Assembly (NCBI GenBank): GCA_033344735.1
Contig: JAWPMW010000001.1
Location: 124,001-188,000, forward strand
Length of the DNA stretch: 64,000 nt
Source: Gammaproteobacteria bacterium
Lineage (GTDB): Bacteria > Pseudomonadota > Gammaproteobacteria > UBA4575
Direction of reading: 5' to 3'
This document shows positions 18,474 through 29,424 of the stretch, piece after piece (position 1 is the first letter of the stretch; every line of letters begins with the position of its first letter). The translations under genes and the position numbers were made by a program. Below the pieces are notes generated by a model. That model had not been told where the DNA came from. It saw only the letters and a program-made list of their open reading frames with translations, and searched no databases.

Positions 18474-21400
18474 GTGAAATTGAATTTTTCTAGCATTATT
18501 AGTCTGGTATCCCATGCAGTGCTTTATACCTGCACTGTAATTCTCGTTGTTTTTGCAATTTTTATTACAATTATACGTGGCTATCCAAACTTAAGTGATA
18601 TTGTTGAAAGTAAGATTGAGCTACGCCTTGGGGAGATTTTAAATGCAGATGTTTCTATTGAATCGTTGGATATTAGTAGGCAAAAATTATTTTCACAAAT
18701 CGTTGCGCAAAATGTAGTAATTACTGATCGTAATAATGATGAGTATAATTGGGCTTTAAAAAAAGCAAGATTAAGTATTAATGTATATAAATCACTATTA
18801 TCACGATCGCTAAGGATAAAAGAAGTTAGCTTAGAAGGCCTAGACTTGTCTTTGAGGAGAGATGAATCTGGTGACTTTCATGTGAATCAAGTATTTTTGT
18901 TGTCCAAAAGCAAAATGAATCAATCAGCAGGGAGTGGCAATTACAGCGATGTTCATTTGCGCTTGCTCGATTCTGATATTCACTGGTTAGATGAGCTGAC
19001 AGAAACTGATTACTTGTTTAATGATATTGATATTGCCGTCGATCCTAAATCTAAAGGTTACGATGTATTTTTGTCTGGAAATCTTCCTGAAACGCTCGGT
19101 AAATCAATTCGTGCAAATGTAAGTATAGAAGGTGATATTAAGAACATTGCGGATGCCAAAATTGATTTCTATATTAAAACTGATCAATTTCGTATGGCGG
19201 AAATTGCAAAAAGATTTGTTGGCAACAGCGGGGGAAAAGTTCCAGTCATAATTGATTCTGAATTATGGGGTCAAGTCGCTAATAAAACACTAACGGGTTT
19301 ACGAGGCTCAATTAGTGCAGATGATATTGTTGTTAACTCAGCAAGTAAAAGTGAATTATGCCTAAGTGATGAATATATACAGCAATTGTCTGTTCAGTTT
19401 GACTGGAATAATGAAGATAGAAATTGGCAATTTTTAGCAGATGATATAAATATAGTTACCTCCAAAGGTAATTGGCCAGTAACACAAGTTCAATTTGAGC
19501 TGCAGCGACACTCATTAAACGCTAAAACAATATTGGCGCATATTGGGAATATGAATTTAGGTGCTATTTGTAATACTCTGTATTCATATTCGCCTCATAT
19601 AGTTCGTTTTGAAGATCAACTTCAACAATATCGACTAAATGCAAGCGTCGAAGATTTATTTATGCGCTTCGACTTAAAAGATAATCATCAGTCCACGTTT
19701 CAATATTCTGGTCAATTTAATGATATTGATATCTGGTTTGCACAAGGTAATCGATCTGTGAGCGGGGTAAGCGCTTATGTGGTGGGTGGTGATGCGGGAG
19801 GAGTGGCGGATTTAAATTCTAATAATATCCAGCTTGGACTTCCGACAACTTATCCAGGATATGATTTGAAATTTGCAGCTGATGGTCAACTAGAGTGGAC
19901 CCATCATGGGAATGTGCATGAAGTGCGCGCAGATAGATTGAAAATATATAATGACGACCTAAGTATGAGCGCGCGTATTAACACCAAAATAATAGATAAA
20001 GACGTTTACACAGATGCGCAATTTTATGTCGATTCAGCCAAAGCAAATGCGGTAGGTGACTATTTCCCACTGCTACAAAAAACACGTCGAACAAAGAAAT
20101 GGTTTACTGAAGCGATCCATGAGGGTGATGTTCGTAATGCCACTATTATTATGCGTGGCAACATGCGAGCGTTTCCTTTTCATAAACAAACTGGTGTTTT
20201 TCAAGTTGATGTAGAAGTTGAAAATGGGATTTTAGAATATAAAAAAGGGTGGCCGAAGCTACATGATGTAAGAGCGAATGTGTCAATTGATAAGGATCAT
20301 ATTAATATTCGTTCGCGACAAGCAAAAACACTCGATTCTAAAATAAAAAAAGTCGATATAGAAATAGACTCTTTTTTGCGCGCAACACTGGATTTAAAGG
20401 GAACAATTGATGGGCCGGGCCAGGATTTACTAACGTTTTTAGGCGAGTCTAACTTGGTCAGTGAAAGTAACTCCGTGCTTGAGCATATATCGCTTGCTGG
20501 TGATTCGCGTTTAGAAATTGATTTTTCTAGGTCATTATCTAAGAAGTTAATACTACCGATAAAAGTTTCGGGAAATATTCACTTCCTTGGTAATACGCTT
20601 GATTTAAAAAGTGTCGGTATTGAGCTTAATGATCTTGCTGGAGAAGTGCAGTTCACACAAGCTGGAGCAACTGGTGAAGGAATTTCTGCAACTCTCTTTC
20701 GGCAACCTGTTTTGCTATCTATAGATCCAGCCGGTGAGGGTGCTTCAAACTTAATCTTTAGTGGTCCATTTGATTTGGGTGCATATTTGGAGCAGCGTTA
20801 TAAGCGTTTCAGTACTTTCTTTAGTGGTATAGCGCCGGTTAATGGTGAAGTGTACCTGCCTTCATTTTTTAAGAAAAATAATCCGGATAAATTAAAGCTA
20901 ATAATTAATAGTCAGCTCAATGGGGTTAAGTCTACACTTCCGTCACCATTAAATAAGTTAGCGCACGGGTCGTTGCCTGCGATACTTAAATTCGACCAAA
21001 AACAAGGTTTAATGTCATGGCAATTGGATGATTTGCTGTCGTTATATTTTTCTATCCAACCTAAAGAGCCATTCGAGCTTAATCTGGTTGAGTTAGGCGA
21101 ACCCCGTAAATCGGATATTGATAATGAAGGTTTAATGATTGCAGGTTCATGGAAAACTCTGGATCCTGTTTCATGGCTTGAAGTCTATAAACAATACATG
21201 AAATCTGTTGCTTCAAGTGACAAGGCAGTCATGCCTAGCATTGATGTAAAATTTGATTCTTTGCAGTTCCCAAAATGGCCTGCTGAAAATATTAGTATTG
21301 CGGGTAGTCGTGATAATAGTTCATATGTACTCAATTTAGATTCCAGCTTGGGTAAGGGTAGTGTGCTCCTGCCTGAAGATAAAAGCCTTCCAGTCTCTAT

Positions 21401-22331
21401 CGATATGAAGACGCTGACTATTAATAAGGGGCAAACAGAAGATAAAAAATCATCGGTCGATATAGATCCACGAAACACTAGGCCATTTTCATTTTCTAGT
21501 CAGCAACTTAATTTTAATGATCTGAAGTTTATTGATGTTATTGTAAATACTTCGTCAGTAGAGAATGGCTTGGTCTTTGACAAAATTAAATTAGCTGCAC
21601 AAGATATGACTTTGTCAGGCAATGGTTCATGGCTGTTAGCAGATCAAAATGCGACTACGTCATTTGATTTGCAATTAGAAAGTATAGATGTTGAAGATAG
21701 TCTGATTGATCTTGGGTTTAAAAGCAGTTTACGAAAAGGGGAACTAAGTGCCACCATGAATCTTGATTGGGATGCTGCACCTCATCAATTTGAATTGGAT
21801 AAGCTGAGTGGTGTTGCTGATTTTAAAATGAAAGATGGCTCAGTCACTGAAGTTAATCCTGGTAATGCTGGCCGTTTGCTTGCGTTACTTAACCTGGGTG
21901 CAATTAGCCGTCGTTTATCACTAGATTTTAAAGACGTGACTAACAAGGGTTTTACCTTTGATTCAATTAAAGGCGTGTTGAATTTATCAAAAGGAGGCAA
22001 TTTGCAAACTGATAAAATTTCAATCAAAGCATCGTCTGCAGATATTAAAATTAATGGTGAAACTAATTTAATTGAACAAACCTATAACCAAAATATTACT
22101 GTGACGCCTGCTGTGACAGGAACGCTTACTGCGGCTGGTGCAATTGTTGGTGGGCCGGTGGGTGCAGCAGCAGGTATGATTGTTGATCGAGTGGGTAGTG
22201 CTGTAGGTCTGAATAAAGTCTCTAATATCGAATATAAAATGACCGGAACATGGCAAAGTCCTGTCATCGAGAAAGTAAATAAGCGAAAAAATAATGCGCC
22301 TGAAACTGTTGGTCCCAAATCTGGTCCATAG
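18474..22331 (+). CDS. yhdP: YhdP family AsmA-like intermembrane lipid-transport protein
   Basis: This very long protein (1285 residues) has one N-terminal transmembrane helix at about residues 10-33 and a predicted beta-rich periplasmic body. Its C-terminal FKMKDGSVTEVNPG...GRLLALLNLGAISRRL segment is typical of the YhdP/AsmA-like family. YhdP is one of three AsmA-like bridge proteins (with TamB and YdbH) that carry phospholipids to the outer membrane in E. coli. The GTG start lies eight bases after rng, so maf, rng and yhdP form one transcription unit. Confidence 0.93.
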   Translation: MKLNFSSIISLVSHAVLYTCTVILVVFAIFITIIRGYPNLSDIVESKIELRLGEILNADVSIESLDISRQKLFSQIVAQNVVITDRNNDEYNWALKKARLSINVYKSLLSRSLRIKEVSLEGLDLSLRRDESGDFHVNQVFLLSKSKMNQSAGSGNYSDVHLRLLDSDIHWLDELTETDYLFNDIDIAVDPKSKGYDVFLSGNLPETLGKSIRANVSIEGDIKNIADAKIDFYIKTDQFRMAEIAKRFVGNSGGKVPVIIDSELWGQVANKTLTGLRGSISADDIVVNSASKSELCLSDEYIQQLSVQFDWNNEDRNWQFLADDINIVTSKGNWPVTQVQFELQRHSLNAKTILAHIGNMNLGAICNTLYSYSPHIVRFEDQLQQYRLNASVEDLFMRFDLKDNHQSTFQYSGQFNDIDIWFAQGNRSVSGVSAYVVGGDAGGVADLNSNNIQLGLPTTYPGYDLKFAADGQLEWTHHGNVHEVRADRLKIYNDDLSMSARINTKIIDKDVYTDAQFYVDSAKANAVGDYFPLLQKTRRTKKWFTEAIHEGDVRNATIIMRGNMRAFPFHKQTGVFQVDVEVENGILEYKKGWPKLHDVRANVSIDKDHINIRSRQAKTLDSKIKKVDIEIDSFLRATLDLKGTIDGPGQDLLTFLGESNLVSESNSVLEHISLAGDSRLEIDFSRSLSKKLILPIKVSGNIHFLGNTLDLKSVGIELNDLAGEVQFTQAGATGEGISATLFRQPVLLSIDPAGEGASNLIFSGPFDLGAYLEQRYKRFSTFFSGIAPVNGEVYLPSFFKKNNPDKLKLIINSQLNGVKSTLPSPLNKLAHGSLPAILKFDQKQGLMSWQLDDLLSLYFSIQPKEPFELNLVELGEPRKSDIDNEGLMIAGSWKTLDPVSWLEVYKQYMKSVASSDKAVMPSIDVKFDSLQFPKWPAENISIAGSRDNSSYVLNLDSSLGKGSVLLPEDKSLPVSIDMKTLTINKGQTEDKKSSVDIDPRNTRPFSFSSQQLNFNDLKFIDVIVNTSSVENGLVFDKIKLAAQDMTLSGNGSWLLADQNATTSFDLQLESIDVEDSLIDLGFKSSLRKGELSATMNLDWDAAPHQFELDKLSGVADFKMKDGSVTEVNPGNAGRLLALLNLGAISRRLSLDFKDVTNKGFTFDSIKGVLNLSKGGNLQTDKISIKASSADIKINGETNLIEQTYNQNITVTPAVTGTLTAAGAIVGGPVGAAAGMIVDRVGSAVGLNKVSNIEYKMTGTWQSPVIEKVNKRKNNAPETVGPKSGP

Positions 22332-22404
22332 CAAGGCGAAAAATTAATCACCTCAAATACATATTTATACCTTTAGTACAGGATTACTTAAATTTCGTTT
22401 TGTA

Positions 22405-22416
22405 TAGGCTAGCCTA
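22405..22416. promoter_or_regulatory. Perfect 12-base palindrome upstream of the nitrilase gene
   Basis: TAGGCTAGCCTA reads the same on both strands and lies in the 137-base gap before the nitrilase-tldD-pmbA group. It could be a dimer-binding operator. No matching second copy or clear -35/-10 pair was found around it. Confidence 0.3.
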
Positions 22417-22468
22417 GGTTTAGCCATTCAAGCATACTTCTAATTATATAAATCTTAACATCGGGAAA

Positions 22469-23284
22469 ATGATTATGAGTAAAGTTGCGGCCATTCAAAT
22501 GGCTTCTGCTCCTCAGCGAGATGCCAATCTCATGGAAGCGAGCCGGTTAATCCAGTTAGCTAAAGAACAGGGTGCTGAACTGATAGTATTGCCAGAGAAC
22601 TTCCCCATTATGGGGATAGAAGAGTCGGATAAGGTCGATATTCGAGAAGCATATAATGATGGCCCTATCCAAAACTTTTTAAGTGATCAGGCAAAAAAAC
22701 ACGGCGTATGGATTGTTGGTGGTACAGTGCCACTTCAATACGATGACCCAAATAAAATTATTGCGGCATGTATTGTTTATAACTCAGAAGGCAAGGCCGT
22801 TGCGCGCTATGACAAAATTCATTTGTTTGATGTCGAAATAGATGGCGAGGAGAGTTATAAAGAGTCTGAAACTATTGCGAATGGAACAGAACTAGTGGTT
22901 CTTGATACACCCTTTGGTAAATTAGGTTTAGCTATTTGTTATGACCTGCGTTTCCCAGAGTTATTTCGTCAACTAGTGGATATGGGCGCAGAGATTATAG
23001 CTATTCCTTCTGCTTTTACGGCAACTACTGGTAAGTCTCATTGGGAAATACTAGTGCGCGCGCGTGCAATTGAAAATCTTTGTTATGTTATTGCAGCAGA
23101 CCAGGGTGGTTATCATTTAAGTGGTCGCAGTACGTATGGTGACAGTATGGTTGTTGATCCATGGGGAAATGTATTAAATAGATTATCTCAAGGTGCTGGC
23201 GTTGTTATTGCAGAAATAGACCTTGAGCGTATGAAGAATACACGACGTACTTTCCCATGTTTACAGCATAGAATGCTAAAGTAA
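22469..23284 (+). CDS. Carbon-nitrogen hydrolase (Nit1-type, probable deaminated-glutathione amidase)
   Basis: A nitrilase-superfamily amidase of 271 residues with a complete Glu-Lys-Cys triad: E43 (VLPENFP), K116 (YDKIHLFD) and C157 (LAICYDLRFPEL). The KIHLFDVEI and CYDLRFPELFR segments favour the Nit1/YafV-like group that repairs deaminated glutathione. A second in-frame ATG lies two codons after the chosen start. The adjacent tldD, ten bases downstream, suggests co-expression. This neighbour pair is common in proteobacteria. Confidence 0.88.
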   Translation: MIMSKVAAIQMASAPQRDANLMEASRLIQLAKEQGAELIVLPENFPIMGIEESDKVDIREAYNDGPIQNFLSDQAKKHGVWIVGGTVPLQYDDPNKIIAACIVYNSEGKAVARYDKIHLFDVEIDGEESYKESETIANGTELVVLDTPFGKLGLAICYDLRFPELFRQLVDMGAEIIAIPSAFTATTGKSHWEILVRARAIENLCYVIAADQGGYHLSGRSTYGDSMVVDPWGNVLNRLSQGAGVVIAEIDLERMKNTRRTFPCLQHRMLK

Positions 23285-23294
23285 TTGAGACGCT

Positions 23295-24734
23295 ATGGAT
23301 AATTTAGATATCGCACGTAATCATCTGCTTGTGCCGACTGGCTTAACTGATGAGGATGTTAATAAGGCATTGAGTGCAGCACTAGGTGGCTCTATAGATG
23401 CTGCTGACTTGTATTTTCAGTCCACAACTCGTGAGTCATGGTCATTAGATGATGGCATTGTTAAAGATGCGAGTTTTAATCTCGAGCATGGTGTCGGTGT
23501 TCGTGCTATGTCAGGTGATAAAACAGGATTTGCATACTCTGATGATATAGCAATGGCTGCATTATTAGAGTCTTCGCATGCCGCGCGTAGTATTGCTAAA
23601 TCAACAGGGACAAATGAATTGCAGTCATGGCGCGTGCAAACCGGGCACACGCTCTATACACCAGACAATCCATTGTCAGTATTAAGTGAAAACGAAAAAA
23701 TGGATTTGTTACGTGCAGCAGACACTACTGCTCGTGAAGCTGACTCACGTGTAAAACAAGTAATGGTGAGTTTAGTGGGAACGCATGAAGTGATATTAAT
23801 TGCGCGTAGTGATGGCACACTAGCTGCCGATGTGCGTCCTTTAGTTAGATTTAATGTCAGCGTTATTGCTGAACAAAATGGTCGTCGTGAGCAGGGATCT
23901 ATGGGTGGTGGCGGTCGTTATGACTATAAAGAATTTATTGCGTCTGATGCCGCTAATGAATTTTCACGCGAAGCAGTGCGTCAAGCATTAGTTAATCTCG
24001 ATGCCAAAGACGCACCGGCGGGCAACATGACAGTGGTGTTAGGACCAGGTTGGCCAGGAGTATTGTTGCATGAAGCTATTGGCCATGGTCTAGAAGGTGA
24101 TTTCAATCGTAAAGGTACTTCAGCATTTAGTAATCGTATAGGTGAGCGAGTAGCAAGCCCAGGTGTCACTGTGGTTGATGATGGCACATTGCCTAATCGT
24201 AGAGGTTCACTCAATATTGATGATGAGGGTACGCCAACGCAATGCACGACATTAATTGAAGACGGTATCTTAAAAGGCTACATGCAAGACAGACTAAATG
24301 GTCAGCTTTCAAAAACAGCATCAACTGGTAATGGGCGTCGTGAATCTTATGCGCATCAAACTATGCCAAGAATGACAAACACATATATGTTAGCAGGCGA
24401 GCGTGATCCTGAAGAAATTTTAGCATCGGTAGATAAAGGGTTTTATGCGGTTAATTTCGGTGGTGGCCAAGTAGATATCACTTCTGGCAAATTCGTATTT
24501 TCCGCATCAGAAGCATACATGGTTGAAAATGGGAAAATTACATATCCCGTTAAAGGTGCCACATTAATTGGCGATGGCCCTGACGTGTTAACCCGTGTAG
24601 GAATGATAGGTAATGATCTTAAGCTCGACACTGGAGTAGGCACTTGTGGTAAAGAGGGTCAAAGTGTTCCTGTTGGTGTAGGGCAACCTACTATGCGTAT
24701 TGATGGTATTACTGTTGGTGGCACTCAAGCTTAG
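23295..24734 (+). CDS. tldD: Metalloprotease TldD
   Basis: TldD and TldE form a heterodimeric protease that degrades unfolded peptides and matures modified peptides such as microcin B17. The zinc motif HEAIGH (H259, E260, H264) marks TldD as the catalytic partner. It is 479 residues long, as expected. Its partner pmbA lies directly downstream, closer than in E. coli where the genes are unlinked. Confidence 0.97.
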   Translation: MDNLDIARNHLLVPTGLTDEDVNKALSAALGGSIDAADLYFQSTTRESWSLDDGIVKDASFNLEHGVGVRAMSGDKTGFAYSDDIAMAALLESSHAARSIAKSTGTNELQSWRVQTGHTLYTPDNPLSVLSENEKMDLLRAADTTAREADSRVKQVMVSLVGTHEVILIARSDGTLAADVRPLVRFNVSVIAEQNGRREQGSMGGGGRYDYKEFIASDAANEFSREAVRQALVNLDAKDAPAGNMTVVLGPGWPGVLLHEAIGHGLEGDFNRKGTSAFSNRIGERVASPGVTVVDDGTLPNRRGSLNIDDEGTPTQCTTLIEDGILKGYMQDRLNGQLSKTASTGNGRRESYAHQTMPRMTNTYMLAGERDPEEILASVDKGFYAVNFGGGQVDITSGKFVFSASEAYMVENGKITYPVKGATLIGDGPDVLTRVGMIGNDLKLDTGVGTCGKEGQSVPVGVGQPTMRIDGITVGGTQA

Positions 24735-24778
24735 TTAATACCTGGATTGTTTCTAGTACATCAAATAATAAATTAATT

Positions 24779-26122
24779 ATGAGCTCATCTTTAGATATAA
24801 CAATTAATGACGATTCGTTGAAATCGTTACTTTCACATGCCGTGGAATATGCGCGTGGAAATGGAGCTGATCAAGTCGAAGTTGCAGCAAGTAATGATAA
24901 GGGATATTCAGTTACCGCGCGTTTGGGTGAAGTTGAAACTGTAGAGCATCATAACCAACGTTCAATGGGCGTGACTGTATATCGAGGTAAAGCAAAAGGG
25001 GCAGCAAGTACAAATATTGTTAGTTCGGAAGCCATTAATCGTGCTATTGATTCTGCGTTGGAAATTGCAAAGTTTACTGCAGAAGATGATTGTGCAGGTC
25101 TTGCTGATGCAGAGTTAATGGCTACAGATTATCCGCAGCTAGACTTAGATCATCCGTGGGATATTGAGCCCGATAGTGCATTAGAACAAGCAATTCTTTG
25201 TGAACAAGTTGCTCGTGATGATAAACGTGTAGTGAATTCTGAAGGTGCCAGTGTTAGCAGTATTAACACACATCTTTGTTACGCAAACTCACATGGGTTT
25301 ACTGGTGAATATCGAGGTACACGTCATAGTATTAGTTGTTCTGTGATTGCAGGCGACGACAAAGGAATGCAGCGCGATTACTGGTATGCAGTAGATAGGA
25401 ATGCAAATAATCTTGAAGATGTTGAATCAGTAGGCGCCATGGCGCGAGAAAGAACGGTTCGCCGCTTAGGTGCGAGAGGCATGAAAACGTGTTCTGTGCC
25501 TATCCTGTTTGAGCCATCATTAGCACGATCATTAGTTGGCCATTTGGTCTCTGCTATTAGTGGTGGTGCGCTTTATCGTCAAGCATCATTTTTAGTGGAC
25601 TCAATTAACAAAAAAATATTGCCATCTTGGCTGACAATCACTGAAGATCCTCACATGATTGGTGGTTTGGGAAGTGTGCCATTTGACAATGAAGGCGTAC
25701 GCACACAATCAAGAAATGTTGTTGAAGATGGAGTACTCCAGGGTTATGTATTAAGTAGTTACTCCGCACGTAAATTGGGCATGCAAACTACAGCAAATGC
25801 GGGTGGTGTACACAATATACAGATGACCCATAGTAATAAGTCACAACAAGATCTACTCAATGATATGGGCACAGGCTTATTAGTGACTGAGTTAATTGGC
25901 CATGGTGTCAACACAGTCACTGGCGATTATTCACGAGGCGCATCAGGTTTTTGGGTGGAAAATGGTGAAATTCAATATCCGGTAGAAGAAATTACCGTAG
26001 CAGGAAACTTAGAGGATATGTTTATGAATATCGCCGCAATCGGTAATGACACAGATAGACGTGGCAATATTCAGTGTGGTTCTATCTTGGTTGATAATAT
26101 GACGGTTGCTGGAGGTTCGTAG
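24779..26122 (+). CDS. pmbA: TldE/PmbA, partner subunit of the TldD protease
   Basis: This 447-residue member of the TldD/PmbA family lacks the HExxxH motif of TldD, as expected of TldE. It keeps family landmarks such as ELIGHGVNTVTGDYSRGASG and a C-terminal AAIGNDTDRRGNIQCGS-type segment. It starts 44 bases after tldD. Its last 41 bases overlap, tail to tail, the DUF3108 gene on the other strand. Confidence 0.96.
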   Translation: MSSSLDITINDDSLKSLLSHAVEYARGNGADQVEVAASNDKGYSVTARLGEVETVEHHNQRSMGVTVYRGKAKGAASTNIVSSEAINRAIDSALEIAKFTAEDDCAGLADAELMATDYPQLDLDHPWDIEPDSALEQAILCEQVARDDKRVVNSEGASVSSINTHLCYANSHGFTGEYRGTRHSISCSVIAGDDKGMQRDYWYAVDRNANNLEDVESVGAMARERTVRRLGARGMKTCSVPILFEPSLARSLVGHLVSAISGGALYRQASFLVDSINKKILPSWLTITEDPHMIGGLGSVPFDNEGVRTQSRNVVEDGVLQGYVLSSYSARKLGMQTTANAGGVHNIQMTHSNKSQQDLLNDMGTGLLVTELIGHGVNTVTGDYSRGASGFWVENGEIQYPVEEITVAGNLEDMFMNIAAIGNDTDRRGNIQCGSILVDNMTVAGGS

Positions 26123-26876
26123 ACTGCATTGTAATCTTTTCGCTAGCTTCATGTAGCGAACTATCTTGAATTTTCACAATATATTCTGTTTTACCTTCTT
26201 TAATTCTCTCTATTTGCAGCGGTAAACCATGTGAAGCAGGGTCTGCCCAGATTCTATAAGAAGAATCATCTTTTATGCGTTCAATTAAAATTGTATCGCG
26301 TTCACCATAAATGGTATTGAGTTTGACTTCACCTAGGTTAACAATTTGATACTCTTTTAGTTTGGCTTTAGAGATAACTGGCAAGGTTATTTTTTCAGGA
26401 ATATTTTTTATATTTGCCATTATCAGCAATTGTAATGTGAATTTGTCAGTGGTCAGATCGGTTAAATTTATTTCCTGTTTACGATCTTTATATTCAGATT
26501 GAGCTAATTGTTTATGCCATTGATAAAATACTCGTTCACTTTTATCAACGCTTTTGGTTTTTCGAATGCGCTCATAAAACATTGGACGAATCGTGCCATC
26601 CAGTAATGTTAGTTTGGAAGTATCAGTTATTGCATTGCTACCGACAAACATTGCAGCTAAACCCAATGCGCTTGAGCTGGAATGATAAGTCCAATTTTCT
26701 GGGTCAGTTTGAGACAAATTTACATCCAGTGTTCCCACGTTCATTCCGCTAACTTTAACCGCATACTCGGCAGTGAATGCAGGTGGCATATTGGGAGTAG
26801 CCAGTGCTAGGCTGAAGTCTTGCGCAGAAACGCTAGTCGCTAATAACAATAAGAATGTGATAAAAGTATTTTTCAT
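26082..26876 (-). CDS. DUF3108 periplasmic protein
   Basis: This 264-residue protein has a cleavable signal peptide (MKNTFITFLLLLATSVSAQ). The rest is a beta-rich DUF3108 pattern: AEYAVKVSGMNVGTLDVNL near the mature N-terminus and YRIWADPASHGLPLQIERI near the C-terminus. The family is of unknown function and usually lies beside purN and purM in gammaproteobacteria, as here. Overlap with pmbA at the 3' end means the two transcripts are antisense for 41 bases. The stop was accepted because the domain continues close to it. Confidence 0.85.
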   Translation of the reverse strand: MKNTFITFLLLLATSVSAQDFSLALATPNMPPAFTAEYAVKVSGMNVGTLDVNLSQTDPENWTYHSSSSALGLAAMFVGSNAITDTSKLTLLDGTIRPMFYERIRKTKSVDKSERVFYQWHKQLAQSEYKDRKQEINLTDLTTDKFTLQLLIMANIKNIPEKITLPVISKAKLKEYQIVNLGEVKLNTIYGERDTILIERIKDDSSYRIWADPASHGLPLQIERIKEGKTEYIVKIQDSSLHEASEKITMQSTNLQQPSYYQPR

Positions 26877-26910
26877 GCTGGCTATTTCTATTAGATTAAC
26901 TCTATTGAAC

Positions 26911-27567
26911 CTATTGTACGTGCTCGAGCTGCAAAGGTGAGGTTAATAGTTGCTTGTCGAAATACGCGCAACCATCCTGATAATAAATTCTGTTTTCGCA
27001 TAACCACTGTACACATTTAGGGTAAATTATATGTTCTTGTTGTAATACGCGTTTTGCCAGTATTTCTACGTCATCATTGTCCAAAACTGGAACGCTTGCT
27101 TGTAAGATCACTGGGCCGCCATCAAGTTCCGTAGTAGCAAAGTGCACACTACAACCATGTGACGAATCGCCGTTATTTAATACTCGTTGGTGGGTATTTA
27201 AACCGCTATATTTGGGTAATAAAGATGGGTGAATATTGAGTATTCGCCCAAGGTAATGAGATATAAAGGTAGATTCAAGCACACGCATAAAACCTGCGAG
27301 GACAATGATATCTATATCATAGCTATCCAATGTTTTAATTAATGCTTGTTCAAACTCAGCGCGACCAGCGAATTTCTTATGAGAAATAACATGATGTGGG
27401 ATGTTTGCATTATCTGCACGTTTCAACGCATAAGCATCAGCAACATTACTGACGACACACTCAATCTCAGCAGCGCAATCACCGAAGTGAATTTTATCAA
27501 TAATAGATTGCAGGTTTGTGCCGCCGCCAGAGACAAGCACACCTATCTTGTTAGCGGAATGGCTCAT
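26911..27567 (-). CDS. purN: Phosphoribosylglycinamide formyltransferase
   Basis: PurN formylates GAR with 10-formyl-THF in purine synthesis. The N-terminal [16 protein letters not shown] and the catalytic region [16 protein letters not shown] (active-site His and downstream Asp) are conserved. It is 218 residues long. The start overlaps the purM stop by four bases, so purM-purN is a coupled pair. Confidence 0.96.
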   Translation of the reverse strand: MSHSANKIGVLVSGGGTNLQSIIDKIHFGDCAAEIECVVSNVADAYALKRADNANIPHHVISHKKFAGRAEFEQALIKTLDSYDIDIIVLAGFMRVLESTFISHYLGRILNIHPSLLPKYSGLNTHQRVLNNGDSSHGCSVHFATTELDGGPVILQASVPVLDNDDVEILAKRVLQQEHIIYPKCVQWLCENRIYYQDGCAYFDKQLLTSPLQLEHVQ

Positions 27568-28589
27568 GTGTAAATGACATGGGAAGCACCTTCGCTTGTT
27601 TTAACTTCACCAATCACATCAGCATTAATATTATGATTAGAACAAGCATTTATTATGCTGTCTGCATCATTTTGTTTAGCCACGACTAACATGCCAATGC
27701 CACAGTTAAATACGCGTAACATTTCTTCATCCGCAACATTACCTTGCTCCTGAATCCAATCAAAAATAGGTAAACGTTTCCAGCTTTGTAAATTAACTTC
27801 TGCGTATACATTATCTGGTAAAACACGCGGCAGGTTTTCAGTGATGCCACCACCTGTTACATGGCATAGTCCATGTATAGAGTTGTCAGCGATTATTTCT
27901 AATAGCGCTTTCACATAAATTTTTGTAGGTGTTAATAATGTTTCACCTAAGGTGCTAGCCTCAAATGAATTACTTAGCGAAAAATTTTTCTGTTCTAACA
28001 ATTTATTCACCAGAGAAAAGCCATTTGAATGTACGCCGCTAGAATGCATGCCAATAATGACGTCACCAGAATTAATGTTGTCACCAGTGATTAGTTTGTC
28101 TTTATCTGCTACGCCAACACAAAAACCAGCAAGGTCATATTCGCCATTGCCATACATGCCTGGCATCTCAGCAGTTTCTCCACCAATCAATGCAGCACCT
28201 GCTTGCTTGCAGCCTTCGGCAATACCAGTCACTACAGCAGCGCTATCCTCTACTTCAAGTTTTCCGGTAGCGAAGTAATCAAGGAAAAATAAAGGTTCTG
28301 CGCCTTGCACAATCACATCGTTGACACACATAGCAACTAAATCGATACCAATGGTGTCGTGCTTGTTTAATTGATGGGCTAATTTCAATTTGGTGCCCAC
28401 ACCATCAGTGCCTGAGACCAGAATAGGGTTTTTATATTTGTGCGAGGCTAATTCGAATAGCCCGCCAAATCCACCAATATCGGACATCACTCCTTCGCGG
28501 TGAGTGCTTTTGACAGCGCCTTTGATTCTGTTAACAAGTTCGTTGCCGGCATCAATATCGACGCCTGCGTCTTTATATGTGAGTCCCAT
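27564..28589 (-). CDS. purM: Phosphoribosylformylglycinamidine cyclo-ligase
   Basis: PurM closes the imidazole ring to form AIR. Landmarks are [38 protein letters not shown] and [13 protein letters not shown] start it at the ATG at 28589, giving 341 residues and beginning [11 protein letters not shown]. Eighteen extra codons upstream are open but unlike the family. It is transcribed away from the CDP-alcohol transferase gene. Confidence 0.96.
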   Translation of the reverse strand: MGLTYKDAGVDIDAGNELVNRIKGAVKSTHREGVMSDIGGFGGLFELASHKYKNPILVSGTDGVGTKLKLAHQLNKHDTIGIDLVAMCVNDVIVQGAEPLFFLDYFATGKLEVEDSAAVVTGIAEGCKQAGAALIGGETAEMPGMYGNGEYDLAGFCVGVADKDKLITGDNINSGDVIIGMHSSGVHSNGFSLVNKLLEQKNFSLSNSFEASTLGETLLTPTKIYVKALLEIIADNSIHGLCHVTGGGITENLPRVLPDNVYAEVNLQSWKRLPIFDWIQEQGNVADEEMLRVFNCGIGMLVVAKQNDADSIINACSNHNINADVIGEVKTSEGASHVIYT

Positions 28590-28763
28590 GGATAATTTTG
28601 AATGTTTTAAGGTGTTGAAATTAAAAGAATTACATCTAACCACTTGAAATACAAGGGTATTACTGAAATATCTTGCACGATTATGATATCTTTATACAAG
28701 TAAATACTATAACACCGCATAGTGCTGTTGATGAAATGCGGGAAGTCAGGAGATTGTCTAGTA

Positions 28764-29321
28764 ATGTTAAAGGCTAAATACATACCTAATGCAATAACTA
28801 GTGCTCGGATTCTTTGTGTTCCTTGTTTGATTTGGATGCTTTTCCATCATCAATTTGAACGTTCCCTTATACTAGTCTTGCTTATGGGAGTGTCTGATGC
28901 ACTCGATGGATTTCTTGCTCGTTGTTATGGTTGGAAAACAGCCTTAGGCGCATATTTAGATCCATTAGCAGATAAATTAATGTTACTCAGCACATTCATC
29001 GCATTTGCAGCGTTAGGCTGGGTGCCTTGGTGGTTAGCAGCTATTATCGTTGCGCGTGATGTTATTCTGCTAACAAGCGCATTCTATTATCATCTGTCTA
29101 CCCGGCAATTAAAAATAGAGCCGTTGACAATCAGTAAGATAAATACTTTTGCACAAATCATTTTGGCGGCAAGTTTGATTTATGCGCAAGTTGGTCCATT
29201 GCATGTGCAAATTTTAAACGTGCTCATGACCATTGTTGCCTGTACGACCGTTGGTAGTGGTATGAGTTATGCCATGGAATGGTCGCGCCGAGCATCTAAG
29301 TATGCTCAGAAGCATATGTAG
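28764..29321 (+). CDS. CDP-alcohol phosphatidyltransferase family membrane protein
   Basis: An integral membrane phospholipid synthase. The signature D-G-x2-A-R-x8-G-x3-D-x3-D is intact in DALDGFLARCYGWKTALGAY followed by LDPLADK. The likely start is the ATG at 28764 (beginning MLKAKYIPNAITSARI), which has AGGAG 11 bases upstream. Open codons extend to 28722. It resembles PgsA-like or cardiolipin-synthase-like (CrdS) enzymes, and the alcohol acceptor cannot be decided. It stands next to purM and hda, a frequent gammaproteobacterial arrangement. Confidence 0.85.
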   Translation: MLKAKYIPNAITSARILCVPCLIWMLFHHQFERSLILVLLMGVSDALDGFLARCYGWKTALGAYLDPLADKLMLLSTFIAFAALGWVPWWLAAIIVARDVILLTSAFYYHLSTRQLKIEPLTISKINTFAQIILAASLIYAQVGPLHVQILNVLMTIVACTTVGSGMSYAMEWSRRASKYAQKHM

Positions 29322-29424
29322 GAATAAACAAGTTGTTTGCTGGGGTGACTTAGAATTATCTTTAATCTTAGTGTGTGAACTCAATTCCATTGCACCCTCC
29401 CCCAAGCTAAGCCAAACTAGCTAA

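Noticed and set aside
22068-22351. Reverse-strand open frames near the end of yhdP
   Set aside because: They overlap the conserved YhdP C-terminus, have no ribosome site, and their predicted proteins are low-complexity complements of Gly/Ala-rich codons.
29326-29338. AAACAA-G-TTGTTT palindrome upstream of hda
   Set aside because: With one central base it cannot form a hairpin terminator, and such an A+T-rich 13-base palindrome can easily occur by chance.
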